A DNA stretch of 53,188 nt from Oscillospiraceae bacterium (lineage in GTDB: Bacteria; Bacillota_A; Clostridia; Oscillospirales; Oscillospiraceae), in NCBI GenBank assembly GCA_017470325.1, contig JAFUES010000036.1, positions 1 to 53,188 of the forward strand, written 5' to 3'. Of this stretch, positions 26,966-34,119 are shown one piece after another. A model generated the notes under the pieces. The model was not told where the DNA came from and did not search any database. It saw nothing but the letters and a program-made list of their open reading frames with translations. Made by a program: the position numbers and the translations under genes. Numbering within the stretch: the stretch's first letter is position 1; each line of letters starts with the position of its first letter.

Positions 26966-27938
26966 TATACTTTTTCCTCTTACGATAGAACAACAGATAC
27001 CAGAACAAGGCGATGATCGCGCCGAAGAACAATATGATCAACAGGATCAGCAGGATCCTGGAGATGCGCCGCGACGTCTTTTCCGTCTTGGCGCTGCTGG
27101 TACTCGTCTGTCCCTGGCTGCCGGTATCCGGGCCGGCCAAAGGCACATCCAGATCCAGGATATCCTCCGTCTGCTGTGCACCGGTCGTGGTATCGCTGCC
27201 AGTCGTACCGCCCGCTGCGGCATTGGTATTCGTGCCGCCCGCTGTCGCCGCGTTGCCATTGGCGTTATTTGCATTTACGCCGGTATTCGCATTCGCGTTG
27301 GTGTTAGCGTTGGCGTTTGCATTGTTGGCGTTTGCGCCCGCATTCGCGTTGTTGTTCGCGTTTGCATTGGCGTTGGCGTTTGCATTGGTGTTGGCATTGG
27401 CCGCGTTCACCGGGCTGTACACGAAGGTCCATTCATTGGCCTGACCGGCGCGCAGGGTGCCGGTGATCTGCCGGAAGTTTGGCTGATACCCCTCGATATA
27501 CAGATAGGAGGCCACCGGCTTATCCCCGGGGCTGCCATAATAGGTCACCGAATCGGCCAGCTTATTGCCATTGGAATCCACATAGTTGATGGTATAGGCC
27601 ACCTCGTTGCCGAGGATACCGTAAGCCACCACATAATCCTGGTCTCTGGTCACGGTGATGACCTTGTTGGCCTCATAGGTGTTATTATCCTTACCGCTTT
27701 CGCGAATGCCCTTCACATAGTATTTTTCTGTGTTCTTGGGTGTGGCCTGGCTGTTGCTGAAGGAAAAGGTGTCACCGTATTTCAGATTCGTTCCCTGGCT
27801 GATGATGCCGCCCTTACTTCCCTGATCGCCGTCATAGATGCGGATCGTGTAGGTATAATCCGCAAAAGCGGAGACATTCAGGCTCAAGAACAGGCACAAG
27901 ACCAGCAGAAGAGGCAAAAGCTTTTTCATTCTCTTCAT
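26955..27938 (-). CDS. Membrane-anchored surface protein with MucBP-like domain and Asn-Ala repeats
   Basis: 327 residues: signal peptide (LLPLLLVLCLFLSLNVSAFA), two small beta domains of which the second (AYTINYVDSNGNKLADS, GYQPNF, then WTFVYSP) resembles a MucBP/ubiquitin-like adhesin unit, and a low-complexity stretch rich in NANANTNANAN (about residues 180-235). A membrane helix (ISRILLILLIILFFGAIIAL) and a basic tail RKRKK follow. A TGSQGQTS segment occurs before the helix, but there is no clear sortase motif, so it is probably membrane-anchored. It lies immediately before the peptidase-sortase fusion and overlaps both neighbours. Confidence 0.75.
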   Translation of the reverse strand: MKRMKKLLPLLLVLCLFLSLNVSAFADYTYTIRIYDGDQGSKGGIISQGTNLKYGDTFSFSNSQATPKNTEKYYVKGIRESGKDNNTYEANKVITVTRDQDYVVAYGILGNEVAYTINYVDSNGNKLADSVTYYGSPGDKPVASYLYIEGYQPNFRQITGTLRAGQANEWTFVYSPVNAANANTNANANANANANNNANAGANANNANANANTNANANTGVNANNANGNAATAGGTNTNAAAGGTTGSDTTTGAQQTEDILDLDVPLAGPDTGSQGQTSTSSAKTEKTSRRISRILLILLIILFFGAIIALFWYLLFYRKRKKYNES

Positions 27939-28672
27939 CTTCTGCCCTTCTTTCCGTAGACCCGGTCTGTGATGCCGTCCAACACGAAATACAGAAGTAC
28001 CAGCCCGCTGAGAAACATGGCAATATAATAGGGATTCAGATCGGTGTCATCGCCGGTCTTAACAGGGTTGGCGCGGGTGGTAGTGGTATTGGTAAGCTCT
28101 ACGGCAAATTTCATCATCAGATTGGCCAACGTATCCTGATAATCGTTGCCCTGGGTCTCGCCATCAAGGGCCACCTTCAGGGTGATCTTCGCGGATTGAT
28201 TGGGGGCCATCGTATCCAGATAGAAATAATCCTCAAGATTGCTGGTGGCCTCACGCAGGCCTTCGCGCTCTCCAGCCTTGTGCTCGCCGCCCACGGTGTC
28301 GCTGTTGTACAGCTCATCCACAACTCCGTTGGGATCGGTATAAGTCAGCAGGTACGAATAGCCGCCGCCCGCGGTGGCGCTGTTGGCGCTCTTGTCTTCC
28401 AGAGATTTGAGCACCTCGTTTTTCATGTACCAGTTGGTATTGCTGCCATTCTTGTTGGTCAGGGTGATGGTCATGGTCAGGTCATCACCCGGCTGGAGGC
28501 CCGCCAGATCGTCATTCCACTCCTTCTGATCCAGATTGTCATCTATCTTCCCGGCTGAGGTGAATGTGACGTACCAGTTGGAGCTGCCATAGTAATGCTC
28601 CGCATATGCGCAGACAGAGAGGCTCCCAAGCAGGCAGAGGATCAAGAGGATACTGAAAATTTTCTTTTTCAT
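27935..28672 (-). CDS. Surface protein with possible NPVKTG sorting signal
   Basis: 245 residues: signal peptide ending SVCAYA, a mature beta-rich domain (NWYVTFTSAGKID, LQPGDDLTMTITLTNKNG, then NQSAKITLKVALDGE), and a C-terminal NPVKTGD (202-208), hydrophobic helix and basic tail KKGRR. NPxTG-like sequences are typical class B sortase substrates, and a class B sortase is encoded two genes later; pairing them is inference. The start has AAGGAGG; the stop overlaps the next gene by 4 nt. Confidence 0.72.
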   Translation of the reverse strand: MKKKIFSILLILCLLGSLSVCAYAEHYYGSSNWYVTFTSAGKIDDNLDQKEWNDDLAGLQPGDDLTMTITLTNKNGSNTNWYMKNEVLKSLEDKSANSATAGGGYSYLLTYTDPNGVVDELYNSDTVGGEHKAGEREGLREATSNLEDYFYLDTMAPNQSAKITLKVALDGETQGNDYQDTLANLMMKFAVELTNTTTTRANPVKTGDDTDLNPYYIAMFLSGLVLLYFVLDGITDRVYGKKGRR

Positions 28673-28684
28673 ATCCGCCCCTCC

Positions 28685-29461
28685 TTAACCTGTAACAGAA
28701 CGGCCCCATGCGCTGCGCATAGCCGCATCCGCATTATGGGTCTGGACCGCATCGACTTCCACTTCCAACACAAAGCCCAGGTCGTCGTATGCATAGGTAT
28801 ATGTGGTTTTTTCCACGCCGTTGACCGTGGTGGTCGTGACCTTCACAGCGTTGGTCACGGCGCCGCGGACGGTAAGCGTGTCAGAAAAAGCGGGCGAAGT
28901 CGCACCACTGCCCAGAACGTTCTGATAATACAGCACGGTCCGCTCGGAAGTACTGGCGCCGGTGTCGGGGACCCACACACCGGTATTGACCAGATGCAGG
29001 TCGATCAAACCGGGATCCAGATCCAACTGCTTTCCGCCATTGCCGTTGAACCAACCGTAGTCCTCTATCTTCTGTCCGCTCGCATCCACCCAGTACTTAT
29101 AGATGGTGACACGGACATACTCGTCGATGGTGCCGCTGTTTTTCACGGTCAGTGATACCGGGTATGCCTTTCCGACCTTGAACTCCGTATCGCCGGCGTC
29201 CTTGACAATGTCATGGATCAGGTTACCGCTTTTCATGCTCCACCGGCCGTCAGAATAACGGACATAGTCCCGGCTGCCGACTTCGTTCGTCCCTTCCAAC
29301 AAGGTAACACCGATATCATACAGAGCCAGCTGGGATTGATAGTCATCCGAAAAGATCGTCAGGGCGGCGCGGGTTCCGCCGATAGAACCCATCATCAGCA
29401 AAGCCACGGCCATCACGAACAGAAAAACCGTCATGGCGGGGGAACGCAGAATCCTCTTCAT
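28685..29461 (-). CDS. Secreted protein with SipW-type signal peptide
   Basis: 258 residues. The signal region (MTVFLFVMAVALLMMGSIGG, then TRAALTIFSDDY) matches the SipW-cognate type seen in TasA/CalY-like proteins, in which a long hydrophobic stretch ends in a Gly-Thr-x-Ala motif followed by an aromatic residue. The mature part is a beta sandwich (YPVSLTVKNSGTIDEYVRV, TYAYDDLGFVLEVEVDAVQT) without anchor. TasA proteins form extracellular fibres in Bacillus; a similar role is possible but not shown. Its ATG overlaps the upstream stop by one base. Confidence 0.72.
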   Translation of the reverse strand: MKRILRSPAMTVFLFVMAVALLMMGSIGGTRAALTIFSDDYQSQLALYDIGVTLLEGTNEVGSRDYVRYSDGRWSMKSGNLIHDIVKDAGDTEFKVGKAYPVSLTVKNSGTIDEYVRVTIYKYWVDASGQKIEDYGWFNGNGGKQLDLDPGLIDLHLVNTGVWVPDTGASTSERTVLYYQNVLGSGATSPAFSDTLTVRGAVTNAVKVTTTTVNGVEKTTYTYAYDDLGFVLEVEVDAVQTHNADAAMRSAWGRSVTG

Positions 29462-29973
29462 CAGCTGTTCCCTCCTTGAATCACTGTGACTTCCCCCTGA
29501 TTCCAGGCCGTATCCGGATCAGGACTGCCGTCCGCCTTATAGATCGCAAGGACACATTCATAGACCACGGCGACATCGATCTCGTCACCCTCTCTGGCCT
29601 CACTGGCAGGCACATCCTTGATCGCGATATCCAGTTGAGATGTCTGAGAGCCGCCGGGCAGCACATCATTGTAATACCAATAATCTCCCGCTCCCAAGCT
29701 CCAGCCGGAGCCGCTGATTTCCAGCGGGTAATGCTTACCGCTGACCGCCTTCACACGCACAAAAACAGGGGATGAGTTTTCCCTGCTGGTGATGACCACA
29801 TGCTTTGTCCAGTCGCTGAATTCCTCTTCGATCTCGGTTTCCCCACCGAGACGGATCACATAGCCGCCTTTTGTCTCGGCATAGGTGGTAAAATACGCCA
29901 CCGCTGTTCCGATGCTGGAACCCAGTATCAACACGACAGCCAGCAGGAAGGGGAACCATTTTCTCATCTTCAT
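29461..29973 (-). CDS. TasA/CalY-like secreted protein with SipW-type signal peptide
   Basis: 170 residues. The N-terminus (FPFLLAVVLILGSSIGTAVA, then YFTTYAETKGGY) is a good SipW-cognate signal peptide. The mature domain, only about 140 residues, is beta-rich (HVVITSRENSSPVFVRVKAV, QLDIAIKDV, VAVVYECVLAIY) and has no anchor. It is probably a fibre or accessory subunit processed by the SipW-like half of the fusion protein encoded downstream. The ATG at 29973 has AGGAGGG; the longer frame overlaps the upstream gene and is unlikely. Confidence 0.75.
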   Translation of the reverse strand: MKMRKWFPFLLAVVLILGSSIGTAVAYFTTYAETKGGYVIRLGGETEIEEEFSDWTKHVVITSRENSSPVFVRVKAVSGKHYPLEISGSGWSLGAGDYWYYNDVLPGGSQTSQLDIAIKDVPASEAREGDEIDVAVVYECVLAIYKADGSPDPDTAWNQGEVTVIQGGNS

Positions 29974-29984
29974 GCTTTTCCCTC

Positions 29985-31124
29985 CTATGTGGACGCTCTT
30001 CTCTGGACCCAACGCCAGGTACTTCCGTCGTGCTCAAAATGATTCTCGATCCCGTGACCGCCCTTCACCGTTTTGTCGAACACGTTGGTGAAGGCAGCCT
30101 TAACAGTATCCTCCGCGGCGATGGTCACGGTCTGCTCCTGGTCGGTGAAGCTCAATGTGTAGTGGGCACCGGAGTAAACCTCCGTTACCTTCACCTCTAC
30201 GCCGACGGGGATCTGCTGCTCGATCTTGTAGGTCTGGGTCCCGTCTGCGCTGAAGAAGAAGGTGTGCGAGTTGCTGAAATAATCCGTCTTGGTATTATCG
30301 TTTAGATTTGGCCACTCGGCCTCGATGGTAAAAATAAAGGCGGCTTCCTCGGTACCGATATAGCCCTCCAGGGTCTTGGATATCTCCAGATCCCCCATGC
30401 GGTAAAGCCGCTCGGGTTTGAGAGCAATGGTGGGATTATAGATCCAGTCACCGGGATTGGCGGTGTTGATTTCTGTTCCAATCACAGCGCCCGTCTCATC
30501 CAGCACATCCACCGCCGCCTTGGTGGGCAGGGCGATCAACTGGGGCTCATACACATACTGATACAAGTCGGAATAGGCGACGGTCACAAGCTTTTCGTGA
30601 TCCGCCTCGTCCTTGATGGTCGTGATATAATCCTCCTCTGCGGTCAGATCCCTGCCGCGGGCGATGACCAGATACAAGCCGGGGCCACCCGGTACATCCT
30701 GTTCTTCACTGCTGAGCGTGATCGCCGTATCGACGGCGGCGCCGCTCACCGCAGGCGCCAACGCCTTCTCCCGCACAACATCAAAGGCCGCTTGGGCCAG
30801 ATCCTGCCAGTCGGCATTGGTTACCGCATCGGGGATGGTCAGCCCTGTAAAGTCGGAACGCATCGTCAGCGAATAGATGTCGTAGCCCGGTACAGAAGCG
30901 GCGTCCGCCACCTTATACAGATCCACCACCACATAGGCATTTTGCGTCAGGTCCTCCAGGTAACCGGAGGCCGACCCGGCGGGAAGGATCTTCACACCGC
31001 AAGTCTGCTCAAGATCGACAGCCAGGGCCGTTGCCTGGGGCAGCGCCGCAAACAGGGCGCAGACCAGCAGGATCGCAAGCAGGCGTGAGACGCGCGTGCG
31101 TTTATTTTTCCAAGTATTCTCCAT
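29985..31124 (-). CDS. Accessory pilin-like secreted protein without anchor
   Basis: 379 residues with a signal peptide (LLAILLVCALFAALPQATALA). The N-terminal part follows the layout of pilin subunits (YVVVDLYKVADAASVPGYD, PGLYLVIARGRDL). A Cna-B/DUF5979-like domain is visible in the C-terminal half (LEISKTLEGYIGTEEAAFIF, YTLSFTDQEQTVTI). Unlike a normal accessory pilin it ends HDGSTWRWVQRRAST with no LPxTG motif and no membrane helix, so it may be a soluble tip subunit or need a different attachment. It lies between the class C sortase and the SipW-type proteins, 27 nt after the sortase. Confidence 0.72.
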   Translation of the reverse strand: MENTWKNKRTRVSRLLAILLVCALFAALPQATALAVDLEQTCGVKILPAGSASGYLEDLTQNAYVVVDLYKVADAASVPGYDIYSLTMRSDFTGLTIPDAVTNADWQDLAQAAFDVVREKALAPAVSGAAVDTAITLSSEEQDVPGGPGLYLVIARGRDLTAEEDYITTIKDEADHEKLVTVAYSDLYQYVYEPQLIALPTKAAVDVLDETGAVIGTEINTANPGDWIYNPTIALKPERLYRMGDLEISKTLEGYIGTEEAAFIFTIEAEWPNLNDNTKTDYFSNSHTFFFSADGTQTYKIEQQIPVGVEVKVTEVYSGAHYTLSFTDQEQTVTIAAEDTVKAAFTNVFDKTVKGGHGIENHFEHDGSTWRWVQRRAST

Positions 31125-31151
31125 AGGCGTTTCCTCTCTTGGACTGCACGG

Positions 31152-32066
31152 TTATGGTTTCTTCTTTGTGTCCTTGATATCGATATCGAAGTCAAAGTCA
31201 TCGGAATCGGCGATCCTGGGCCGGCGGCGCCGGTAATAAATCAGCATGCCCACCAGGAACAGGAACAGCAGCGGGATCGCCACCGCAGGAATGGTCAGGT
31301 AGTTGGGGATTCGGAAGGCCTCCGGTGTGACCACCAGCTGGCCGCCCTCGTTGGCCACACGATGGCCGCGCACCAACAGCCTGTGGGTATTGATGCCGTA
31401 GGGGGTGCAGGTGACCAGAGTGCAGTAATCCTCTCCGGGGACGATCGCCAGCTCGGACACGTCGCCGGGCTCCACAATGCGGATCTGATCCACCTCGTAA
31501 CTGATCTGCTGCTTGAGCACAGTGATCGTAAACCGGTCCCCTTCCTTCATCTGGTCCAGGTCGGTAAAGAGGCGGGCGCTGGGCAAGCCCCGGTGCCCGG
31601 ACAGGACAGCGTGGGTCCCCTCCCCGCCGATGGGCAGAGAGGTCCAGTCGATATGTCCCACCGCGATCTGCAGCACCGACTCCTCGGTACTGTGGTAGAT
31701 GGGGATATAGACGTTGATGGACTTGATCTCGATATAGCCGATGATGCCGGTGCCGGAAACATTCAGCAGAGAATTGTATTCCGCCAGGTCGTCATCGCTC
31801 ATAAAGAAGGGATTTTCCTTATAGGGAAGCTTCTCGTTGTAGGCCCGGGCCGCCGCCAGCATGGCCTGGATCTCCTCGCTGTCGGTGTTTTCCACCACGG
31901 CGGAATAGCTGGCAATGGCACGGGTGGCGTGGAAGGAGTTCCACCAGTCGCTGACTGTGGGATAAGCCATGATCCCAAGGCCCAGGATCAACACCAGCAC
32001 TAAAAGAGCGGTGGACAGGTTGGAGTTTTTCTTTTTGGGGTTTTTCTGCTTCTTCTCTTTCGCCAT
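31152..32066 (-). CDS. srtC: Class C (pilin-polymerising) sortase
   Basis: A 304-residue transpeptidase with two membrane helices (about 20-37 and 260-280) flanking the sortase barrel. Catalytic residues are His158 in LSGHRGLPSARLF, Cys220 in TLVTCTPYGINTHRLLVRG and Arg229. The PYGxNTHRLLVRG sequence after the cysteine is diagnostic of class C, the enzymes that link pilins through a lysine. A candidate lid region lies before the core (NPFFMSDDDLAEYNSLL), but no clear DP(W/F/Y) motif. It lies 160 bp downstream of the LPSTG pilin, its expected main substrate. Confidence 0.93.
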   Translation of the reverse strand: MAKEKKQKNPKKKNSNLSTALLVLVLILGLGIMAYPTVSDWWNSFHATRAIASYSAVVENTDSEEIQAMLAAARAYNEKLPYKENPFFMSDDDLAEYNSLLNVSGTGIIGYIEIKSINVYIPIYHSTEESVLQIAVGHIDWTSLPIGGEGTHAVLSGHRGLPSARLFTDLDQMKEGDRFTITVLKQQISYEVDQIRIVEPGDVSELAIVPGEDYCTLVTCTPYGINTHRLLVRGHRVANEGGQLVVTPEAFRIPNYLTIPAVAIPLLFLFLVGMLIYYRRRRPRIADSDDFDFDIDIKDTKKKP

Positions 32067-32226
32067 CGGACACTCCGCGAATCATGATGCTTCGTCACTG
32101 ACGTTGGCCGGGATCGCAGCCGATCCCGTTGCTCGCCGCACACCGCGGGAAGGTGTCAGTTTGTGCGGCAAAGCCCCGGGGCGGGGAACCCCGTCCCAGG
32201 ACTGTAAAGTTTGCCTTTGGAGGCGA
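32067..32226 (-). other. Structured spacer between pilin and sortase genes
   Basis: On the minus strand the spacer contains a GC-rich stem (GGGACGG/CCGCCCC around GGTTCC, about 32174-32195) and a second hairpin (CGGGATCGGCTGCGATCCCG, about 32109-32128). Neither is followed by a T tract. They could lower sortase expression relative to the pilin by attenuation or by stabilising the 3' end of the pilin mRNA. Confidence 0.4.
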
Positions 32227-33867
32227 TCAGCCTTCCCTGCTCACGCGCTTTTTGGTGATCAGAAGAACCACCGCGCCGAGGACCAGGACGCCGCCGACCA
32301 CGTAGAAGATAGTGGTGCCGATGCCGCCGGTGCTGGGCAGCTCAGTACCGGAGTTGTTCTCCACTTCGATGCCGCCTTTATCATAGGTGTCATTATCAGT
32401 CGTCGTAGTCTTGAAGGTGGCCATATTGTCGCCACCGGTCTTGGTAGTGGTTTCAGTCCCACCCTCGGTGGAAGTCGTGGTGCTTGCCGCAGAAACTACT
32501 ACTTGGGCACGGGAAGTCAGCTTGTTGTATCCGGCAGGCGCCTCAGTCTCTTCCAGCCAGTAAGTTCCGGCCTTGATACCCCTGATCACGGGGGTGCCAG
32601 CCTCGATCTCGACGCCATCCTCACCGCTCTTTGCAAGACGATATACGCCGTCAGAAACCTTGACAACCTTGATCTCGTTTCCGCCAGTCTCTTGGTCATA
32701 GAGCCTGAACTTTGCACCGGTCAGGAGCTTGTTGTTTTTGTCGTCCTTGACGATCTGGAACTTCATAGTGGTGACTTCAACACTGTCGGTCTGATGCTGG
32801 TTGGAATAATCCAGATCACTGGTATTCTTGTTCTCGCCTTCTTCAGACTCCGTAATCGCATTTTCGTTCAGCACCGCATTGTAGCATACGATCAAAGTGT
32901 CACTCTCGTTGAGGGTGGCCATGTAGCTGCCTTCGACCTTGATTTTGAAAGTCCAGGTATCGCCATCTGCCTTTTCGACAAGGCTCCACTGAGCGACGGC
33001 GGGCTCGCCCGCTGTCTTTGCCACTTCATTCGCAGCAACCACACTGCCCTTATAGATCTTTAGGCTGCTTTCATTGAAGGTCAGCCCGGAAGACATGGTA
33101 TCAGTGAGGAACAGGTCCTTATCGGTACCCTTTCCGTCGGTAATCGTGACCTGATAGTACACAGTGTCACCAATGCTTACGTTGAGTTCATCATCGGTAT
33201 AGGTTCCATCTTCCGATGTGGACTGCTTCTTATTCTCGCCCGGGACAGAGTTCTTATCTTCAACAACAACGTCTTTCAGCGTGCTGTCGATCGTGACAGT
33301 GGAGCCAACGGAGCTGGTCACATAGTAATATCCGAAATCAAGCCCAGTCCAGGAGACGGTCGAAGTAGTAGAAGGTGCTACGGCTGCAGGAGCAGTGGCC
33401 TCAGTGCCAGCCGAGGGGAGCTTGCTCTGGTTGGTCTTCAAGAAGCTTGCGATATCCTCTGCGGTTTTGCCCTCTTTAACCGCCACATTGTACACGTTGG
33501 CAGTCGTGGTCGCAGTCAGAGTAAAGGGGCTGTTTTCAGAAGTCAGAGCGCTATACAGTTCATCTGAGTCACCGGTCTTGGTATAAGTATAAGACACACC
33601 TTCGTAGGCGGTGCTGGTTGTGGTCGAACCTTCCGTGGTCGTCTGGCCCTCGCCGCTGTAAGTGAGGTCGAACACCTTGTAAATGTTATATTTCTCACCC
33701 GGGATCGCATTGTTCACAGTAACGCTACCGGTGGCGGTGCTGCTTGTGGTTCCACCGGTTTCACCGGCTTCGCCGCCTTCATCGCCATCGGCGAAGGCGA
33801 CAGCGCTGAGGGACAGCACCAGCAAGGCTATGAGCAGGAACGCGAATACTTTCTTTACATGTTTCAT
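32227..33867 (-). CDS. LPSTG backbone pilin (SpaH/EbpB-like, class C sortase substrate)
   Basis: A 546-residue fimbrial subunit. Signal peptide 1-25 (FAFLLIALLVLSLSAVAFA), an N-terminal pilin domain (YNIYKVFDLTYSGEG, GLDFGYYYVTSSVGSTVTID), a middle domain (VSIGDTVYYQVTITDG, DLFLTDTMSSGLTF) and a SpaA/Cna-B domain with the E-box YWLEETEAPAGYN (about 433-445), which normally supports an intramolecular isopeptide bond. The sorting signal is LPSTG at 510-514, followed by a hydrophobic helix and KKRVSREG. The ATG at 33867 has AAGGAAAA upstream and replaces a longer frame. It is directly upstream of srtC. Confidence 0.94.
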   Translation of the reverse strand: MKHVKKVFAFLLIALLVLSLSAVAFADGDEGGEAGETGGTTSSTATGSVTVNNAIPGEKYNIYKVFDLTYSGEGQTTTEGSTTTSTAYEGVSYTYTKTGDSDELYSALTSENSPFTLTATTTANVYNVAVKEGKTAEDIASFLKTNQSKLPSAGTEATAPAAVAPSTTSTVSWTGLDFGYYYVTSSVGSTVTIDSTLKDVVVEDKNSVPGENKKQSTSEDGTYTDDELNVSIGDTVYYQVTITDGKGTDKDLFLTDTMSSGLTFNESSLKIYKGSVVAANEVAKTAGEPAVAQWSLVEKADGDTWTFKIKVEGSYMATLNESDTLIVCYNAVLNENAITESEEGENKNTSDLDYSNQHQTDSVEVTTMKFQIVKDDKNNKLLTGAKFRLYDQETGGNEIKVVKVSDGVYRLAKSGEDGVEIEAGTPVIRGIKAGTYWLEETEAPAGYNKLTSRAQVVVSAASTTTSTEGGTETTTKTGGDNMATFKTTTTDNDTYDKGGIEVENNSGTELPSTGGIGTTIFYVVGGVLVLGAVVLLITKKRVSREG

Positions 33868-34119
33868 CGTTTTCCTTTTCCTTTCATCTTCCAAAAAGAA
33901 TTGTTTGTTTTTTGGTTCTATGCTTGGAGTATAACAGGTCCTCCGTCATCAAAGCAATCAATAAATCTGGAAATATTGGGTTATTTTCAAAAAATATATT
34001 GATTCTCTATTGACTTTTGTGCCTGGCCTTGGGGAAGCCATGCTATGGACAACATCGCCTCCCCAAAGTTGAGGCTTTCCGGGAAGAAGGCTTGCCCCGG
34101 ATATGGGGGATGATGTACC
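33868..34119 (-). promoter_or_regulatory. Intergenic region with possible pilin promoter
   Basis: About 250 bp separate the giant surface protein gene from the pilin gene. On the minus strand a possible promoter reads TTGCTT, 18 nt, TATACT, about 60 bp before the pilin ATG. Just after the giant gene a 10-bp stem (TTGGGGAGGC/GCTTCCCCAA, about 34029-34066) could terminate some transcripts, although no T tract follows. No further gene is seen. Confidence 0.4.
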
